The position numbers were made by a program, and so were the translations under genes. Below the pieces are notes generated by a model. That model ran no database searches. It saw only the letters and a list, made by a program, of their open reading frames with translations, and was not told the DNA's origin. This document shows, piece by piece, positions 1 to 10,200 of a stretch of DNA of 42,638 nucleotides (positions are counted from its first letter, which is position 1; the number at the start of each line of letters is the position of its first letter). The stretch is taken from assembly GCA_020060385.1 (NCBI GenBank), contig JAGVAH010000148.1, forward strand, positions 1-42,638, given 5' to 3'. Source of the stretch: Syntrophobacterales bacterium. Lineage in GTDB: Bacteria; Desulfobacterota; Desulfobaccia; Desulfobaccales; 0-14-0-80-60-11.

Positions 1-1639
1 CCAGGCAAGGATCGAAGGAGTGGACGGTGCGGACCACCTCCAGGGGTTTCTCGGGGTCGGCCACCGGGTTGCCCACCAGGGAAGCCTCGTAGGGACCCAG
101 GGCGTCGTGCTGGTTCCGGGGCCCGGCGTTCCAGGTGGAAGGCACCACGCACTGGTAGTTCTTGATCTTGTTGTCTTCGATCACCACCCAGTGGGAGAGG
201 GTGCCCCGGGGGGCCTCGTGGAATCCGTAGCCCCGGCTTTCTCCCGGCTTGACGGGGTATTTGGTGCAAATGGCCACATCGCCCTTGCCGATGTTGTCCA
301 CCAGGGCCTGCCACTGCTTATTCAGCTCGTCGTAGAGCACGGCGCAGCGGATGGCCCGGGCCGCGTGGCGGCCGATGGTGGAGTGGAGAGCCTCCGGCCC
401 CACCTTGGCGCCCGCCACCTTGCTGACCGTGGCCAGGACCAGTTCCACGTACTGTTTGGTGGGTTCGTGGCCCGCGGCATACATGCAGAGGACGTTGGCC
501 AGGGGGCCCACCTGGGCCGGCTGGTCATAGAAGGACGGTGACTTGACCCAGGAATACTTGCCATCGTCCTTAAAGCCGGTGTACTTGGGATCGGTGGCTT
601 CATCGAAAGGATGTTTGGCCCAGTCGCCGTTGTACCAGGAATGTTTGATGGACTCCTTGACCCCTTCCCGGAAGTAATCGTCGTGATAGGAAGTAATGGG
701 TTTGAAGCTCTGGAGATCGGCGTTGGCGATATAGCCGCCCGGGAGGCTGAAGACCGTGCCCTTGGTGTCCATGGGCATGTCGGGCACCGACAGGTAGTTG
801 GTGACCCCGGCCCCGTACTTGGTCCAGTCGGAGTACATGGCCCCCACCGCGCAGACGTCCACCAGATAGACATTTTTAACGAACGCGCCCACCTCATCAA
901 TGAGGGTCTTGATGTAATAAAGCCGCTCCATATTGAGGGCCGCGGGGGAATCCAGATTGATGGCGGTGGAGACGCCCCCCGGCACCAGGTTGGCCACGTG
1001 GGGGGTCTTGCTCCCCAGGATGGAGACGATCATGTTGGCCTTGCGCTGATATTCCAGGGCCTGGAGGTAATGGGCCACGGCCAGGAGATTGACTTCCGGG
1101 GGCAGCTTCATGGCCGGGTGGCCCCAATAGCCGTTGGCGAAGATGCCCAACTGGCCGGAGGCGACGATGGCCTTGAGTTTGTCCTGGACCGCCTTGAGCT
1201 GCTGATAGCTGTTCATGGGCCAGGGCGACAGGCTGTCGGCCAACTGCGCCGCCTTTTTGGGGTCGGCCTTCAGGGCCGAGGTGATATCCACCCAGTCCAG
1301 GGCGGAGAGGATATAAAAATGCACAATATGATCGTGCACTCCATGGGCGGCCATGATGAGGTTGCGGATATACTGGGCGTTCAGCGGCACCTCCATCTTC
1401 AGGGCGTTCTCCACGGCCCGCACCGAGGTCAGGGCATGGACCGTGGTGCAGACCCCGCAGATCCGCTGGGTGAAAGTGGGGGCATCCCGGGGGTCCCGGC
1501 CCTGGAGAATGACCTCGATGCCGCGCCACATCTGGCCCGAGGACCAGGCATTGGTGACCTTGCCGCCGTCAACTTCGCAATCTATCCGCAAATGTCCTTC
1601 GATCCGGGTGATGGGGTCGATGGTAATTCTTTTGGCCAT
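1..1639 (-). CDS. hybC: NiFe hydrogenase large subunit, Hyb-type (3' end cut by window edge)
   Basis: Catalytic subunit of a membrane-bound uptake NiFe hydrogenase, carrying the Ni-Fe active site on the periplasmic side. I translated it directly: it starts MAKRITIDPITRIEGHLRID and has the N-terminal Ni-binding motif RICGVCTTVH near residue 65. The frame stays open to base 1, where it reads SFDPCL, the start of the C-terminal DPCxxC motif, so only some ten to thirty residues (including any tail cleaved on maturation) are missing. The residue after DP is Cys, not selenocysteine, so this is not a NiFeSe enzyme. The ATG at 1639 follows a GAGAGG ribosome site. It is the last gene seen in a small subunit-HybA-HybB-large subunit order, typical of group 1c (Hyb) hydrogenases. 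The maturation protease would lie outside the window. Confidence 0.95.
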   Translation of the reverse strand, partial: MAKRITIDPITRIEGHLRIDCEVDGGKVTNAWSSGQMWRGIEVILQGRDPRDAPTFTQRICGVCTTVHALTSVRAVENALKMEVPLNAQYIRNLIMAAHGVHDHIVHFYILSALDWVDITSALKADPKKAAQLADSLSPWPMNSYQQLKAVQDKLKAIVASGQLGIFANGYWGHPAMKLPPEVNLLAVAHYLQALEYQRKANMIVSILGSKTPHVANLVPGGVSTAINLDSPAALNMERLYYIKTLIDEVGAFVKNVYLVDVCAVGAMYSDWTKYGAGVTNYLSVPDMPMDTKGTVFSLPGGYIANADLQSFKPITSYHDDYFREGVKESIKHSWYNGDWAKHPFDEATDPKYTGFKDDGKYSWVKSPSFYDQPAQVGPLANVLCMYAAGHEPTKQYVELVLATVSKVAGAKVGPEALHSTIGRHAARAIRCAVLYDELNKQWQALVDNIGKGDVAICTKYPVKPGESRGYGFHEAPRGTLSHWVVIEDNKIKNYQCVVPSTWNAGPRNQHDALGPYEASLVGNPVADPEKPLEVVRTVHSFDPCL

Positions 1640-1663
1640 ATTTACCTCTCCCTCAAGATGGAA

Positions 1664-2878
1664 TTAGGCATGTTCTGTGGGCAGCACCGGGAATCTCTTA
1701 ACGAAATAGAGATAGGCCATAAGCTCCAGGGCCACGATTCCCAGGGTGATGAAAATCTCCGCGGGGGCCGGGAAATAATGCCACCCCGGCCCGGGGTTAT
1801 AGCCGATGAGAAAGGCATCGAAACGGTACAGGGAGCCCGCCAGGAGCATGGAGATGGCCGAGAGGAAAAGCCAACGCAGGCTTTGGCGCAGGGCGGGGCT
1901 CAATAATATGATTACTGGCGCCAGGTAAAGGAGATTTTCCAAAATAAACATGAAGCTGAGAAAACCGCTGGTGAAGACCGGGGCCCCCCGCAACAGGAGA
2001 TCGGCAAAACGGACGGCCAGGTAGACCACCAGGAGCCAGGCCATGCACACGGAGATCCGGGCCAGCATGGGAGTCTCATAGGGCCTCTTGAAGGCCATGG
2101 AGGAAAGGATGGATTCAAAGACGGTCACCGCAAAGCCCATGGCAATGGCCGACAACAGGAAGTAGAAGGGCAGCAGGCTGGTTTGCCAGAGGGGCGAGAG
2201 CTTGTGGCCGGCGATGATCATCAGGGTCCCCAGGGAGGACTGATGCATGGTGGGCAGCAAGATGCCCACCGCCACAATGACCGGCAGCCATCTCTCCAGG
2301 CGCTGGCGGGTGGCCACGGCCTTGGCATTATCAGGATAGCGTTCCAGGATCGCTGGCAACAGTTCTATCCACAGCACCACCACATAGGCGGCGATGCACA
2401 GGGCCACTTCCACCAGGACGGAATTGAAGTTGACCGACCAGGGCAGAAAGAGCTTGTAGCCGTTCCAATAGCGCCCGATATCCAAAAAGATGGCCAGGCC
2501 CGCCAAGGAGTATCCGAAAACGCTGGTAAGCACCGCGGAGCGCACCACCGGATGGTACTCCCAACGGTTGAAGGCATAGACCAGGATGGCCGTGGCGTAA
2601 CCCCCGCAGCCCAGAGCGGTGCCGATCAGGACGTCGTAGGTAATCCAGATGCCCCAGGGATAACCGTCGCTCAGGTTGGTGACCGCGCCCAGGCCGGCCA
2701 TATAGCGGTAGAGCATGAGAATGACGCCGATCAGGGCCAGGGCGGCCAGGACCAGAAACGGCTTGGTGATCACTTTCCCGCCTAAAGATTCAAATTCGGT
2801 CAAAGACCGGGCATGGACCCCAGCCGGAACCGAATCGGCCACCGTATTCCTGCCTAAGGTTTCATCGAATTCTGCCAT
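1664..2878 (-). CDS. hybB: Hydrogenase membrane subunit HybB (NrfD/PsrC family)
   Basis: A 404-residue polytopic inner-membrane protein of the NrfD/PsrC/HybB family, which passes electrons between the periplasmic hydrogenase module and the quinone pool. About ten hydrophobic helices are visible, starting near residue 38 (ITKPFLVLAALALIGVI). A conserved-looking loop, DGYPWGIWITYDV, sits near residue 70, and the C-terminus is a last helix followed by KRFPVLPTEHA. It lies 15 bases after hybA and 24 bases before the large-subunit gene, in one operon. The ATG is preceded by GGGGAG. No haem-binding protein is encoded beside it, which fits HybB rather than a cytochrome b HyaC-type subunit. The family assignment is firm; the direction of electron flow is inferred. 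Confidence 0.9.
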   Translation of the reverse strand: MAEFDETLGRNTVADSVPAGVHARSLTEFESLGGKVITKPFLVLAALALIGVILMLYRYMAGLGAVTNLSDGYPWGIWITYDVLIGTALGCGGYATAILVYAFNRWEYHPVVRSAVLTSVFGYSLAGLAIFLDIGRYWNGYKLFLPWSVNFNSVLVEVALCIAAYVVVLWIELLPAILERYPDNAKAVATRQRLERWLPVIVAVGILLPTMHQSSLGTLMIIAGHKLSPLWQTSLLPFYFLLSAIAMGFAVTVFESILSSMAFKRPYETPMLARISVCMAWLLVVYLAVRFADLLLRGAPVFTSGFLSFMFILENLLYLAPVIILLSPALRQSLRWLFLSAISMLLAGSLYRFDAFLIGYNPGPGWHYFPAPAEIFITLGIVALELMAYLYFVKRFPVLPTEHA

Positions 2879-2893
2879 AATAGACTCCCCATC

Positions 2894-3859
2894 TCAGGGT
2901 AAACCATGCCCGGTGGTATTCTTATAGATCAGTGCAAAGAGTCCGCCCAGGACGACATAGGGGACAATCATGCCCTTATAAAGGGTATGATACAGGGTTT
3001 CAGAATGGCTGGCCTGGGATGTGGGCGGCAACTGCGGCAAACCCAGTTTGTTAAAGGGCACGTTGGCCAGCATGAGGACCTGGGAGCCGCCCCCTTCCTT
3101 ATCCCCATAGATGTGTTGCAGGTAGGGGGTCACCTGGCGGCTGACCTTGTTGGGTGAATCCACCCGCTGCAAGGGGTAATCGGCGAACTCCCCCACCTTG
3201 AGAGACAGCCGCCGCTTGGCCTCTTTGAGGAGGTCCTGGACGTTGCCGAAGATGGAGGCGCCGGTGGGGCAGAACTCGCAGCAGGCGGAATAGCCGCCTT
3301 GGGCGAAGCGCTGGCTGCAGAGCTGGCATTTGACGATTTGGGGGAAGGCCTGGTCCCACTGAAACTTGGGAATGTTATAAGGACAGGCAATCTGACAGTA
3401 CCGGCAGCCGATACAGGCGCTCTTGTCGTACATAACGACGCCGGTGTTGGAGGCCTTGTGCAGGGCCCTCACCGGGCAGGCGGAGGTGCAGGAAGGATCG
3501 ACGCAATGCATGCAAAAGCGGCGGATGTAAGAATAGCCGTTGATCTCCTGGTCCTTGGCCTGGGCGGTGCCGTTGACATAGAGTTTGACGATGTTGACGG
3601 TCTTGGCGGACAGATCTATGGGGTCGTCCCAGATGTTGCTGGGGTTGTAATGATCGGGGGGCAGATGATTGTATTCCTTGCAGGCGCTCATACAGGCCTT
3701 GCAACCGATGCAGGCGGTGGCGTCATAGAGAATCCCCACGGCCTCGGGGAGGCGGGGGACCGGGTCCCGGGCCAAGGCCGGCACCGGGGCGAGATTGGAC
3801 GCCAACAGCAGGCCCCCGCTGGCGGAAACCTTGAGAAAATCTCTGCGGCTGAGTCCCAT
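2894..3859 (-). CDS. hybA: Hydrogenase ferredoxin-like subunit HybA (Tat-exported, 4 x 4Fe-4S)
   Basis: A 321-residue iron-sulfur protein that wires the hydrogenase small subunit to HybB. The Tat signal is plain: SRRDFLK at residues 4-10, then a hydrophobic stretch ending ALA. Four cysteine groups follow, CIGCKACMSACKEYNH near residue 51, CVDPSCTSACPVRAL near 120, CIGCRYCQIACPYNIPK near 150, and a C-rich group around CQLCSQRF and CCEFCPTGA near 180-200, as in the HybA/DmsB/PsrB family. A single C-terminal helix (GMIVPYVVLGGLFALIY) gives the membrane anchor typical of HybA. The start is preceded by AAGGA, and the gene begins only three bases after the small-subunit stop, indicating tight co-translation. 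Confidence 0.93.
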   Translation of the reverse strand: MGLSRRDFLKVSASGGLLLASNLAPVPALARDPVPRLPEAVGILYDATACIGCKACMSACKEYNHLPPDHYNPSNIWDDPIDLSAKTVNIVKLYVNGTAQAKDQEINGYSYIRRFCMHCVDPSCTSACPVRALHKASNTGVVMYDKSACIGCRYCQIACPYNIPKFQWDQAFPQIVKCQLCSQRFAQGGYSACCEFCPTGASIFGNVQDLLKEAKRRLSLKVGEFADYPLQRVDSPNKVSRQVTPYLQHIYGDKEGGGSQVLMLANVPFNKLGLPQLPPTSQASHSETLYHTLYKGMIVPYVVLGGLFALIYKNTTGHGLP

Positions 3860-3862
3860 AGG

Positions 3863-5068
3863 CTATTCCTTCTTGGTCTCGGGGCCGGAGTCTGGTTTTT
3901 CCTTGCCCAGTTTCAAGGCAGCCACCGCCGCGGCCCCCGCGGCCAATCCGGCCAAGCCGGCCACAATGCCCACGGCCGTGGCGGAGGCGCCGAGCCCTTC
4001 CGGAGGATGGATGGGGGCAAAGGCGGTGGGTGGGGTGAGACAGAGCTCCCCCCCCCCGACCCGGACCTTGCCGCCTTCCTTCTCCAGGTGAATGCCCGCG
4101 GGGGTGAAATACTTCAGACTGGCCTGTTCCGTGATAGCCTTGGTGAAGCCCACCCCTTTCTCGGAGCAGCCAAAGCAGGGGCAGCCGGTGCCCACCGGCC
4201 AGCTCCGGGGGCCGACATCGCCGAAGAGTTGTTCGGGGCAGTTGTTATAAGTCTCCGGCCCCTTGCAGCCCAGTTTGTAGAGGCACCAACCCCGGCGATG
4301 GCCCTCGTCCCCAAACTCCAGGGCAAACCTGCCGGCGTCGAAATGGGCCCGGCGCTCACAGCCCTCATGGATGAGCCGGCGATAGGCGAATTTGGGGCGG
4401 GCCTTGTCGTCCAGGTCCGGCAGTTTCTTGAAGGTCAGGACATAAAGAACGGTGGACAGGAAATTATAGGGGCTCGGGGGGCAGCCCGGGATATTGATCA
4501 CGGTGGTTTTACCCCCCAGGGCCTCGGCTACGCCCACCGCGCCGGTGGGATTGGGAGAGGCCGAGGCAATGCCGCCCCAGGAGGCGCAGGAGCCGATGGC
4601 GATCACGGCCATGGCCTGGGGGGCGGTCTCATTTAATATTTGCAGCACCGGCTTGCCCCCCACCTGGCAATAGATGCCCCCTTCCTTGGTGGGAATGGCC
4701 CCTTCAACCACTAGAATAAACTTGCCCTTGTTTTCCTGAATGGATTTGTGTCTGGCTGCTTCCGCCAGGGCGCCTGAAGGGGTGCTCAGGGTCTCGTGGT
4801 AATCCACGGAGATGAGATCGAGAATGAGCTTTTCCACGGTGGGGTGGGTGGAACGGAGGAGGGTTTCGGAGCAGCCGGTGCACTCCTGGCCGGAGAGCCA
4901 GATGACCGGCGGCTTTTTGAGGTTTTGGGCCACGGCCTCAGCGATTTTGCCCCCCATGCCCAGGGGCAGCCCCATGCCGGCTGCCGCCACGGCACAGAAC
5001 TTCAGGAAATCGCGGCGGGAGACCATACCGAAATGGTCGGGTAAATGATCAAAATGCCTATCCTTCAT
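3863..5068 (-). CDS. hybO: NiFe hydrogenase small subunit, Hyb-type, Tat-exported
   Basis: The electron-relay subunit of the hydrogenase, 401 residues. A Tat signal, VSRRDFLKFCAVAAAGMG, starts near residue 16 after a short polar extension and guides export of the folded heterodimer. The proximal-cluster motif WLSGQECTGCSE follows near residue 57. The remaining cluster ligands appear as GSCASWGG, GCPPSPYN, GCKGPETYNNCP and GCPCFGCSEKG. A C-terminal helix near 365-390 followed by KLGKEK would anchor it in the membrane. It is the first gene of the operon, with GGAGG ahead of the ATG. A shorter start at the Met just before the twin arginines is possible, but the longer form has the better ribosome site. 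Confidence 0.95.
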   Translation of the reverse strand: MKDRHFDHLPDHFGMVSRRDFLKFCAVAAAGMGLPLGMGGKIAEAVAQNLKKPPVIWLSGQECTGCSETLLRSTHPTVEKLILDLISVDYHETLSTPSGALAEAARHKSIQENKGKFILVVEGAIPTKEGGIYCQVGGKPVLQILNETAPQAMAVIAIGSCASWGGIASASPNPTGAVGVAEALGGKTTVINIPGCPPSPYNFLSTVLYVLTFKKLPDLDDKARPKFAYRRLIHEGCERRAHFDAGRFALEFGDEGHRRGWCLYKLGCKGPETYNNCPEQLFGDVGPRSWPVGTGCPCFGCSEKGVGFTKAITEQASLKYFTPAGIHLEKEGGKVRVGGGELCLTPPTAFAPIHPPEGLGASATAVGIVAGLAGLAAGAAAVAALKLGKEKPDSGPETKKE

Positions 5069-5771
5069 ACACCCTCCGCCTGAAAAAAAAAATTATTTGG
5101 TGATTAAAAATTTGATTGTAAAGAGCAAATGCTCAATATCTCTAATCGTAATGTATAACTGAAATTCTATCCAAACATACGAGTACAACCTATTACCAAG
5201 ATTCTTCACCATAGTCAAAAAGAAATTTACTTGTGAAATTTATAACATACTCATAATAGGTGAGCCTTCCCACCATCCAGTGGAGGGCGGGGACATGATC
5301 CCCGCGTCTGGAGACCGGGCTTCCCTTGCCCTACTGACGGCCAGGTGCATTTTAAGAGGGGGGATGATCGCGGCCGGACTGACTTGCAGGGGGAGTGCGG
5401 CTCCCCAACTGCCGGGGTATTTCCAAAGCCATCTCCAGAAAAGCGCGGCCATTTCCACCGGCCCCGTGGATTAAAGGTTTTAATCCCCTCAGTGGCCGCA
5501 GATGTCTCCGGTTCTCCTTTGTCCATCTAAGGCGCCCGATTTCATTTTGCACTTATGATCACTACAGGCCAGGGCTGCGAAATACTTGCCCGGATTCCCT
5601 GGATTTTCCCCCAGAAGTCCCTTGATTTTTGGATTCCCGGTCTAATTATTATATAAACGATCTTTTCTAACCAAAATAAAGGAAGGGAAATACCTCTCCG
5701 GGCTCTCCCTTTTCTTCACTGGCGGGGAAGGGATTTGATTCTCAAATTGCCTGGACCAGAGGAACTTAACC
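5069..5771. other. 703-base intergenic region with three hairpins
   Basis: This separates the leftward hydrogenase operon from the rightward msrAB gene. The part next to hybO (5080-5250) is AT-rich and looks like promoter DNA. The middle (5280-5490) is GC-rich and holds three perfect inverted repeats: GCGGGGA/TCCCCGC with a 5-base loop (5287-5305), GGGGAG/CTCCCC with a 5-base loop (5390-5406), and GGATTAAA/TTTAATCC with a 3-base loop (5468-5486). Overlapping short reading frames on both strands show no recognisable protein. I cannot assign a known RNA family; it may be a structured leader or an intergenic repeat. Confidence 0.5.
5190..5218 (-). promoter_or_regulatory. Possible sigma-70-like promoter of the hydrogenase operon
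   Basis: On the minus strand, TTGACT (5213-5218) is followed after exactly 17 bases by TAATAG (5190-5195). The -35 box is good, but the -10 box matches the consensus at only three positions. It would give a leader of roughly 115 bases ahead of hybO. I found no GG-N10-GC sigma-54 pattern in the same region. A weak candidate only. Confidence 0.25.
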
Positions 5772-6956
5772 ATGAAAACCGTTCTACCGTTATTGACACT
5801 GGCCTTTATCTTCGCCCTGGCGATGGGCCTGGTCCACGCTGACAGCCACCCCCAGGGGGAAGCAGCCAGGGAGGGCTCCATGGCAGGTAAGTCTAAAAAA
5901 TTGGCCACCGCCACCTTTGCCGGCGGCTGCTTCTGGTGCGTGGAATCGGACTTTGAGAAGGTCCCGGGGGTGGTGGAGGCCATCTCCGGTTATATGGGCG
6001 GTCGCGGGGAAGACCCCAACTATGACAATTACGCGGCCAAAGGATTTGTGGAGGCCGTCCAGGTGCTCTATGATCCGGCCAGAGTCACCTATAAACAATT
6101 GCTGGCCTATTTCTGGAGACACATCGACCCCACCGACCCGGGGGGCCAGTTTGTGGACCGGGGGCCCCCGTATCGGGCGGTGATCTTCTACCAGGATGCC
6201 GAGGAGAAGCTTCTGGCAGAGGAGTCAAAGAAAGAGCTGGAGAAATCCGGCAGGTTTAAGAAACCCGTTGTCACCGAAATCCTCCCCGCCACCAAATTCT
6301 ACCGGGCGGAGGACTACCACCAGGACTACTATAAGACACATGCCCTCAAGTATAAGTATTACCGGTGGAATTCCGGCCGGGATCAATTTCTGCAAAAGGT
6401 CTGGGGGAGAGAAAAAAAGGTGGAAAACCCCGGCAATCCTTTCCTCAAGGAGGCCAGGGCGGAGGAAAAGGGGACGGAAAAAACCGGTAACCCGGCCCCC
6501 TATCCCGGGAAGTATGGCAAACCAGGAGAGGCGGTGCTCCGGAAGACCTTGACCCCCTTACAATACCAGGTGACCCAGCAGGAAGGCACGGAGCCGGCCT
6601 TTAACAACGCTTACTGGGATAATAAAAAAGAGGGGATTTATGTGGACATCGTTTCCGGGGAGCCCCTTTTCAGTTCCCTGGACAAATACGACTCCGGCAC
6701 CGGCTGGCCCAGTTTTACCAAACCCCTGACGCCGGAAAACATCGTCACCCGGAAAGACCGGCGCCTTTTCACGGTGCGCACCGAGGTGAGGAGCAAGCAC
6801 GGCGACTCCCATCTGGGCCACGTCTTTAATGACGGGCCGCCCCCCACCGGCCTGCGCTACTGCCTGAACTCCGCGGCCCTGCGCTTCATCCCCAAGGAGG
6901 ACCTGGAAAAGGAAGGCTACGGCCAGTACCTGCAACTCTTTGAAAAGAGCCGATGA
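5772..6956 (+). CDS. msrAB: Exported peptide methionine sulfoxide reductase MsrA-MsrB fusion
   Basis: Repairs both epimers of oxidised methionine in exported proteins. Of 394 residues, the first ~23 form a signal peptide (hydrophobic run ending VHA). The MsrA domain follows (about 44-205) with the catalytic motif GGCFWC (C53, C56). A charged Lys/Glu-rich linker leads to an MsrB domain (about 262-390) with [25 protein letters not shown] and the catalytic Cys in [11 protein letters not shown] (C364). The CxxC pairs that bind zinc in many MsrB proteins are missing, so this is the zinc-free type. It is the only supported plus-strand gene in the window. Such exported fusions usually take electrons from a DsbD/CcdA-type thiol relay; whether the ccdA gene at 18209-18904 serves it is speculation. 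Confidence 0.93.
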   Translation: MKTVLPLLTLAFIFALAMGLVHADSHPQGEAAREGSMAGKSKKLATATFAGGCFWCVESDFEKVPGVVEAISGYMGGRGEDPNYDNYAAKGFVEAVQVLYDPARVTYKQLLAYFWRHIDPTDPGGQFVDRGPPYRAVIFYQDAEEKLLAEESKKELEKSGRFKKPVVTEILPATKFYRAEDYHQDYYKTHALKYKYYRWNSGRDQFLQKVWGREKKVENPGNPFLKEARAEEKGTEKTGNPAPYPGKYGKPGEAVLRKTLTPLQYQVTQQEGTEPAFNNAYWDNKKEGIYVDIVSGEPLFSSLDKYDSGTGWPSFTKPLTPENIVTRKDRRLFTVRTEVRSKHGDSHLGHVFNDGPPPTGLRYCLNSAALRFIPKEDLEKEGYGQYLQLFEKSR

Positions 6957-7024
6957 TTTGGCGGCGGGGGGCGGGGGCCGGCGGCGGCGGAAAAGCCGGT
7001 GCTGCTGGTTCCTGTCCTCCCCCC

Positions 7025-7243
7025 TCAGGCTCCCTCAGGTCCCAGCCCCCCCAAACAGGGAGGCTCTGTTCTGGTAAAGCCCTCCCCCCAATAATAGCCG
7101 CAAAAATAATAATAAATGCCGTCCCCCACCGAGAATTCCTTGTAGGCCAGATAACTGCAGGAAAGGCAGAGCGCCGGAATCTCATCCAGATCCGAGGAGG
7201 GCAGGCTAAATTCGCCGGAGCGAAATTGTTCCAAAGTAATCAT
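7025..7243 (-). CDS. Small cysteine-containing protein downstream of the giant kinase
   Basis: Hypothetical protein of 72 residues that I do not recognise. I chose the ATG at 7243 because GGAGG stands about ten bases upstream and because the longer frame would overlap the kinase gene. It shows ALCLSCSYL (C26, C29), a very aromatic patch (GIYYYFCGYYWGE, C48) and a C-terminal Pro/Gly tail with one more Cys. The CxxC plus further Cys could bind zinc or an iron-sulfur cluster, but that is a guess. It starts 25 bases after the kinase stop and is probably co-transcribed with it. Confidence 0.55.
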   Translation of the reverse strand: MITLEQFRSGEFSLPSSDLDEIPALCLSCSYLAYKEFSVGDGIYYYFCGYYWGEGFTRTEPPCLGGLGPEGA

Positions 7244-7268
7244 GGGGACCGCCTCCTCCAACCCAAGG

Positions 7269-10200
7269 TCAATGGAGAGGTTCTTGATATTCGGAGGAGT
7301 CCAGAACCTCCCTGACTTTCTGCACCAGGCCCAGCAGCCGGAAGGGCTTGGCAATAAAGTTGACATGGGCGTCGAGAACCCCGTGATGGACGATGGCGTC
7401 TTCCGTGTAGCCCGACATATAAAGCACTTTCATCTCGGGATGCAGGGAAGACAAACGTTGGGCCAAAGCGCTGCCGCTGATCTGGGGCATCACCACATCG
7501 GTCACCAGTAAGTGGATGGGGCCTTTCTCCCTCTCACAAATCAGCAGGGCCTCCCCGCCGTGGGCGGCTTCCAGCACTGAAAACCCGAACTTGCGCAAGG
7601 CCGTGGACACCAAATCCCGGAGCGCGTCATCATCTTCCACCAGGAGGATGGTTTCCTCCCCTCCCAGGGTGGTGGGGGGGGCTGCCTTGGGTTTGGGCTC
7701 CGGGACGGCTTCTTCCACCCGGGGGAGATAGACTTTGAAAGTCGCGCCTTTGCCGGGTGCGCTATCAACCCAAATATTGCCGCCACTCTGTTGGACAATG
7801 CCGTAAACGGTGGCCAGGCCCAGTCCGGTGCCCTTGCCGCTTTCCTTGGTGGTGAAAAAGGGCTCAAAAATATGGGACATGGTCTCGGCATCCATGCCCA
7901 CGCCAGTATCACTTATCGCCAGCATCACATAGGGGCCGGGGGCAACCCCCACCCGGCTCCGGGTATAAGCCTGGTCCAAATCAACATTGGCGGTGGCGAT
8001 GGTCAGGCTGCCGCCGTGGGGCATGGCATCCCGGGCGTTCACCGCCAGGTTCATGATGATTTGCTCGATCTGCCCGGGGTCGGCCTTGACCGCCCCCAGC
8101 TTCTGGTCGATGCTGGTCACCAGGTCAATATCTTCGCCGATCAGCCGGCGCATCATCTTGTCCATGTCCAGCACCACTTCGTTGAGATTGATCAACTGGG
8201 GTTGCAGGATCTGCTTGCGGCTGAAGGCTAACAGCTGATTGGTCAGTGAGGCTCCCCGGCTGGCAGCCTTGGCGATCTCGTTGATATAGGCGGAGAAGGG
8301 GTCTTCCTTCCGGAGGTCCATCATCATTATCTCACCGTAGCCCATGATGGCGGTGAGAAGGTTGTTAAAATCGTGAGCCAGGCCCCCGGCCAGGATGCCC
8401 ACCGCCTCCATTCTTTGGGCTTTGATCAGTTGGTCTGCCAGCTCCTGGCGCTCGGTGATATCGAAGAATACCCCGCTGATATAATCGACTTTACCGGCAT
8501 CATCCCGAATGATCCGGTTTCTGGCCTGTATCCAGCGGACCTCTCCCCTTTTTTTGCGGATGCGATGCTCGGTGACATAGGAGCCGTCGCCTTTGAGGGC
8601 CTCTCTAAAAAGTCTTTTGGCCTGATCCAGGTCTTCCGGGAAGATCAGGTCACGCCAGGTTTTCCGGCGGGTATCGAAATCCTCCTTGGCATAACCGGTT
8701 ATGTCTTCTATCTTCCGGTCAAAGCAATCCAGGCTCCAATCCGTATACCCTTTGTAAACCACCGCCGGGATCTGATCCACCAACTGGCGGTATTTTAATT
8801 CGCTCTGCCGCAGCGCCTCCTCCGCCGTCTTGCGCTTGGTGATGTCGTGGCTCACCACCGCGGCGTAAGCCACCGTGCCGTCTTCACTAAAATATGGATT
8901 GTAGGAGACATGATAGCACCCCCGACCCCGCTGCCCGAAGTCGAACCAGCCTTCGAATTCCATCATTTGGCCGACAAAACAGCGGTCGAGATAGCCCTTG
9001 ATGACAGTCCCGAAGGTGTCCGTTCCCCAAACATCGGCCACGCTGGTGCCCACCACCTCCTGCCGGGTCTTGCCGTGGGCCTGGCAATAAGCGGCGTTGG
9101 CCGCCTCATAGATATAATTGCGGTCGATCAAGGTCATGCAATCGGTGGCGGTGTTGGCAATGAATTCATATTTAAGTAAAGTTTCTTCCGCCTGTTTGCG
9201 CCCGGTAATGTCAAAGAAAACGCCACTGATGGAATCAAACTTGCCGGCCCCATCGTAAAAAATTTGGCCCATGGCCTGCACCCAGGCAATCCCGCCATCC
9301 TTTTTCCTTATGCGATATTCTCTTTCATAAGTCCTGGCGCAGTCTTTAATGGCCTCTTGAGATTGGCGTTTGACCTTCGTTAAATCATCTGCATGGATCA
9401 CCTCATCCCATTTTATTCTGCGGGCATCAAATTCTTCCTTTCCATAGCCGGTGAGTTCCTCAATCTTGTTATCAAAGAAATCCACGCTCCAATCCGCGTA
9501 GCCTTTAAAAACCACCGCCGGGATCTGATTCACCAGCAGCCGGTATTTCTCTTCACTTTTCCGCAGCCCTTCCTCTGCCTGCTTACGTCCGGTCATGTCT
9601 ATGCCCAGGCCCGTTAGACAGAGTTTGCCTCCCACCGTTATGCGCCTGCCGGTAAAAAAGTAAGGCGTCTTCCCGCCATCTTTTGAAACCAGCTCGGCTT
9701 CGGCAGTATTCTCTCCTTTTACAAAAGCCTCCCTGATGGCCTGGTCAATGAGGATCTTGTCCTCCCCTGCAAATAAGTCTAACGGGCTAAGTTGAGCGAA
9801 CTCCTCTCTGGCATACCCGGAGACCTGTTCGAAGTTCCGGTTCCAGCGCAAGAACCGGCCTTGTTCGTCAAACAAATAAAAAACCCCGGGCAGGCTGTCA
9901 ATGATGCCATCAGAGAAGACCTTCTCCTTCAGTAGACTTTCCTCCGCCCGTCTGCGTTCCGTGATGTCCAAGGCTGTAAAAGTGACGCCCGCGGCAAGGT
10001 CACCCGCAACGATGGGGGTGGAGCTAAGGAGTACCTGAATTATGGACCCGTCTTTGCGCCGCCAACGGGTCTCCACCGTGCCCGTGCCTTTTTCCATAAT
10101 TTGCCGGTACTTCTCCCGGCCGACAAAATCAAAGTCTTCCTGGGTGGGGTACAACATCCTGGCCGATTGTCCCAGCAATTCCGGGACAGAGTAGCCGGTC

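Noticed and set aside
1-60. NiFeSe hydrogenase possibility
   Set aside because: The C-terminal motif reads DPC, an ordinary cysteine codon at the position where NiFeSe enzymes have Sec.
611-1906. Plus-strand reading frame of 431 residues over the hydrogenase genes
   Set aside because: It is antisense to the large subunit and hybB, whose protein motifs are unambiguous.
5280-5490. CRISPR array
   Set aside because: The inverted repeats are different in sequence and length and there are no repeated units with spacers.
5640-5771. Promoter of msrAB
   Set aside because: Only weak TTGATT and TATATA boxes with poor 15-base spacing were seen; not good enough to list.
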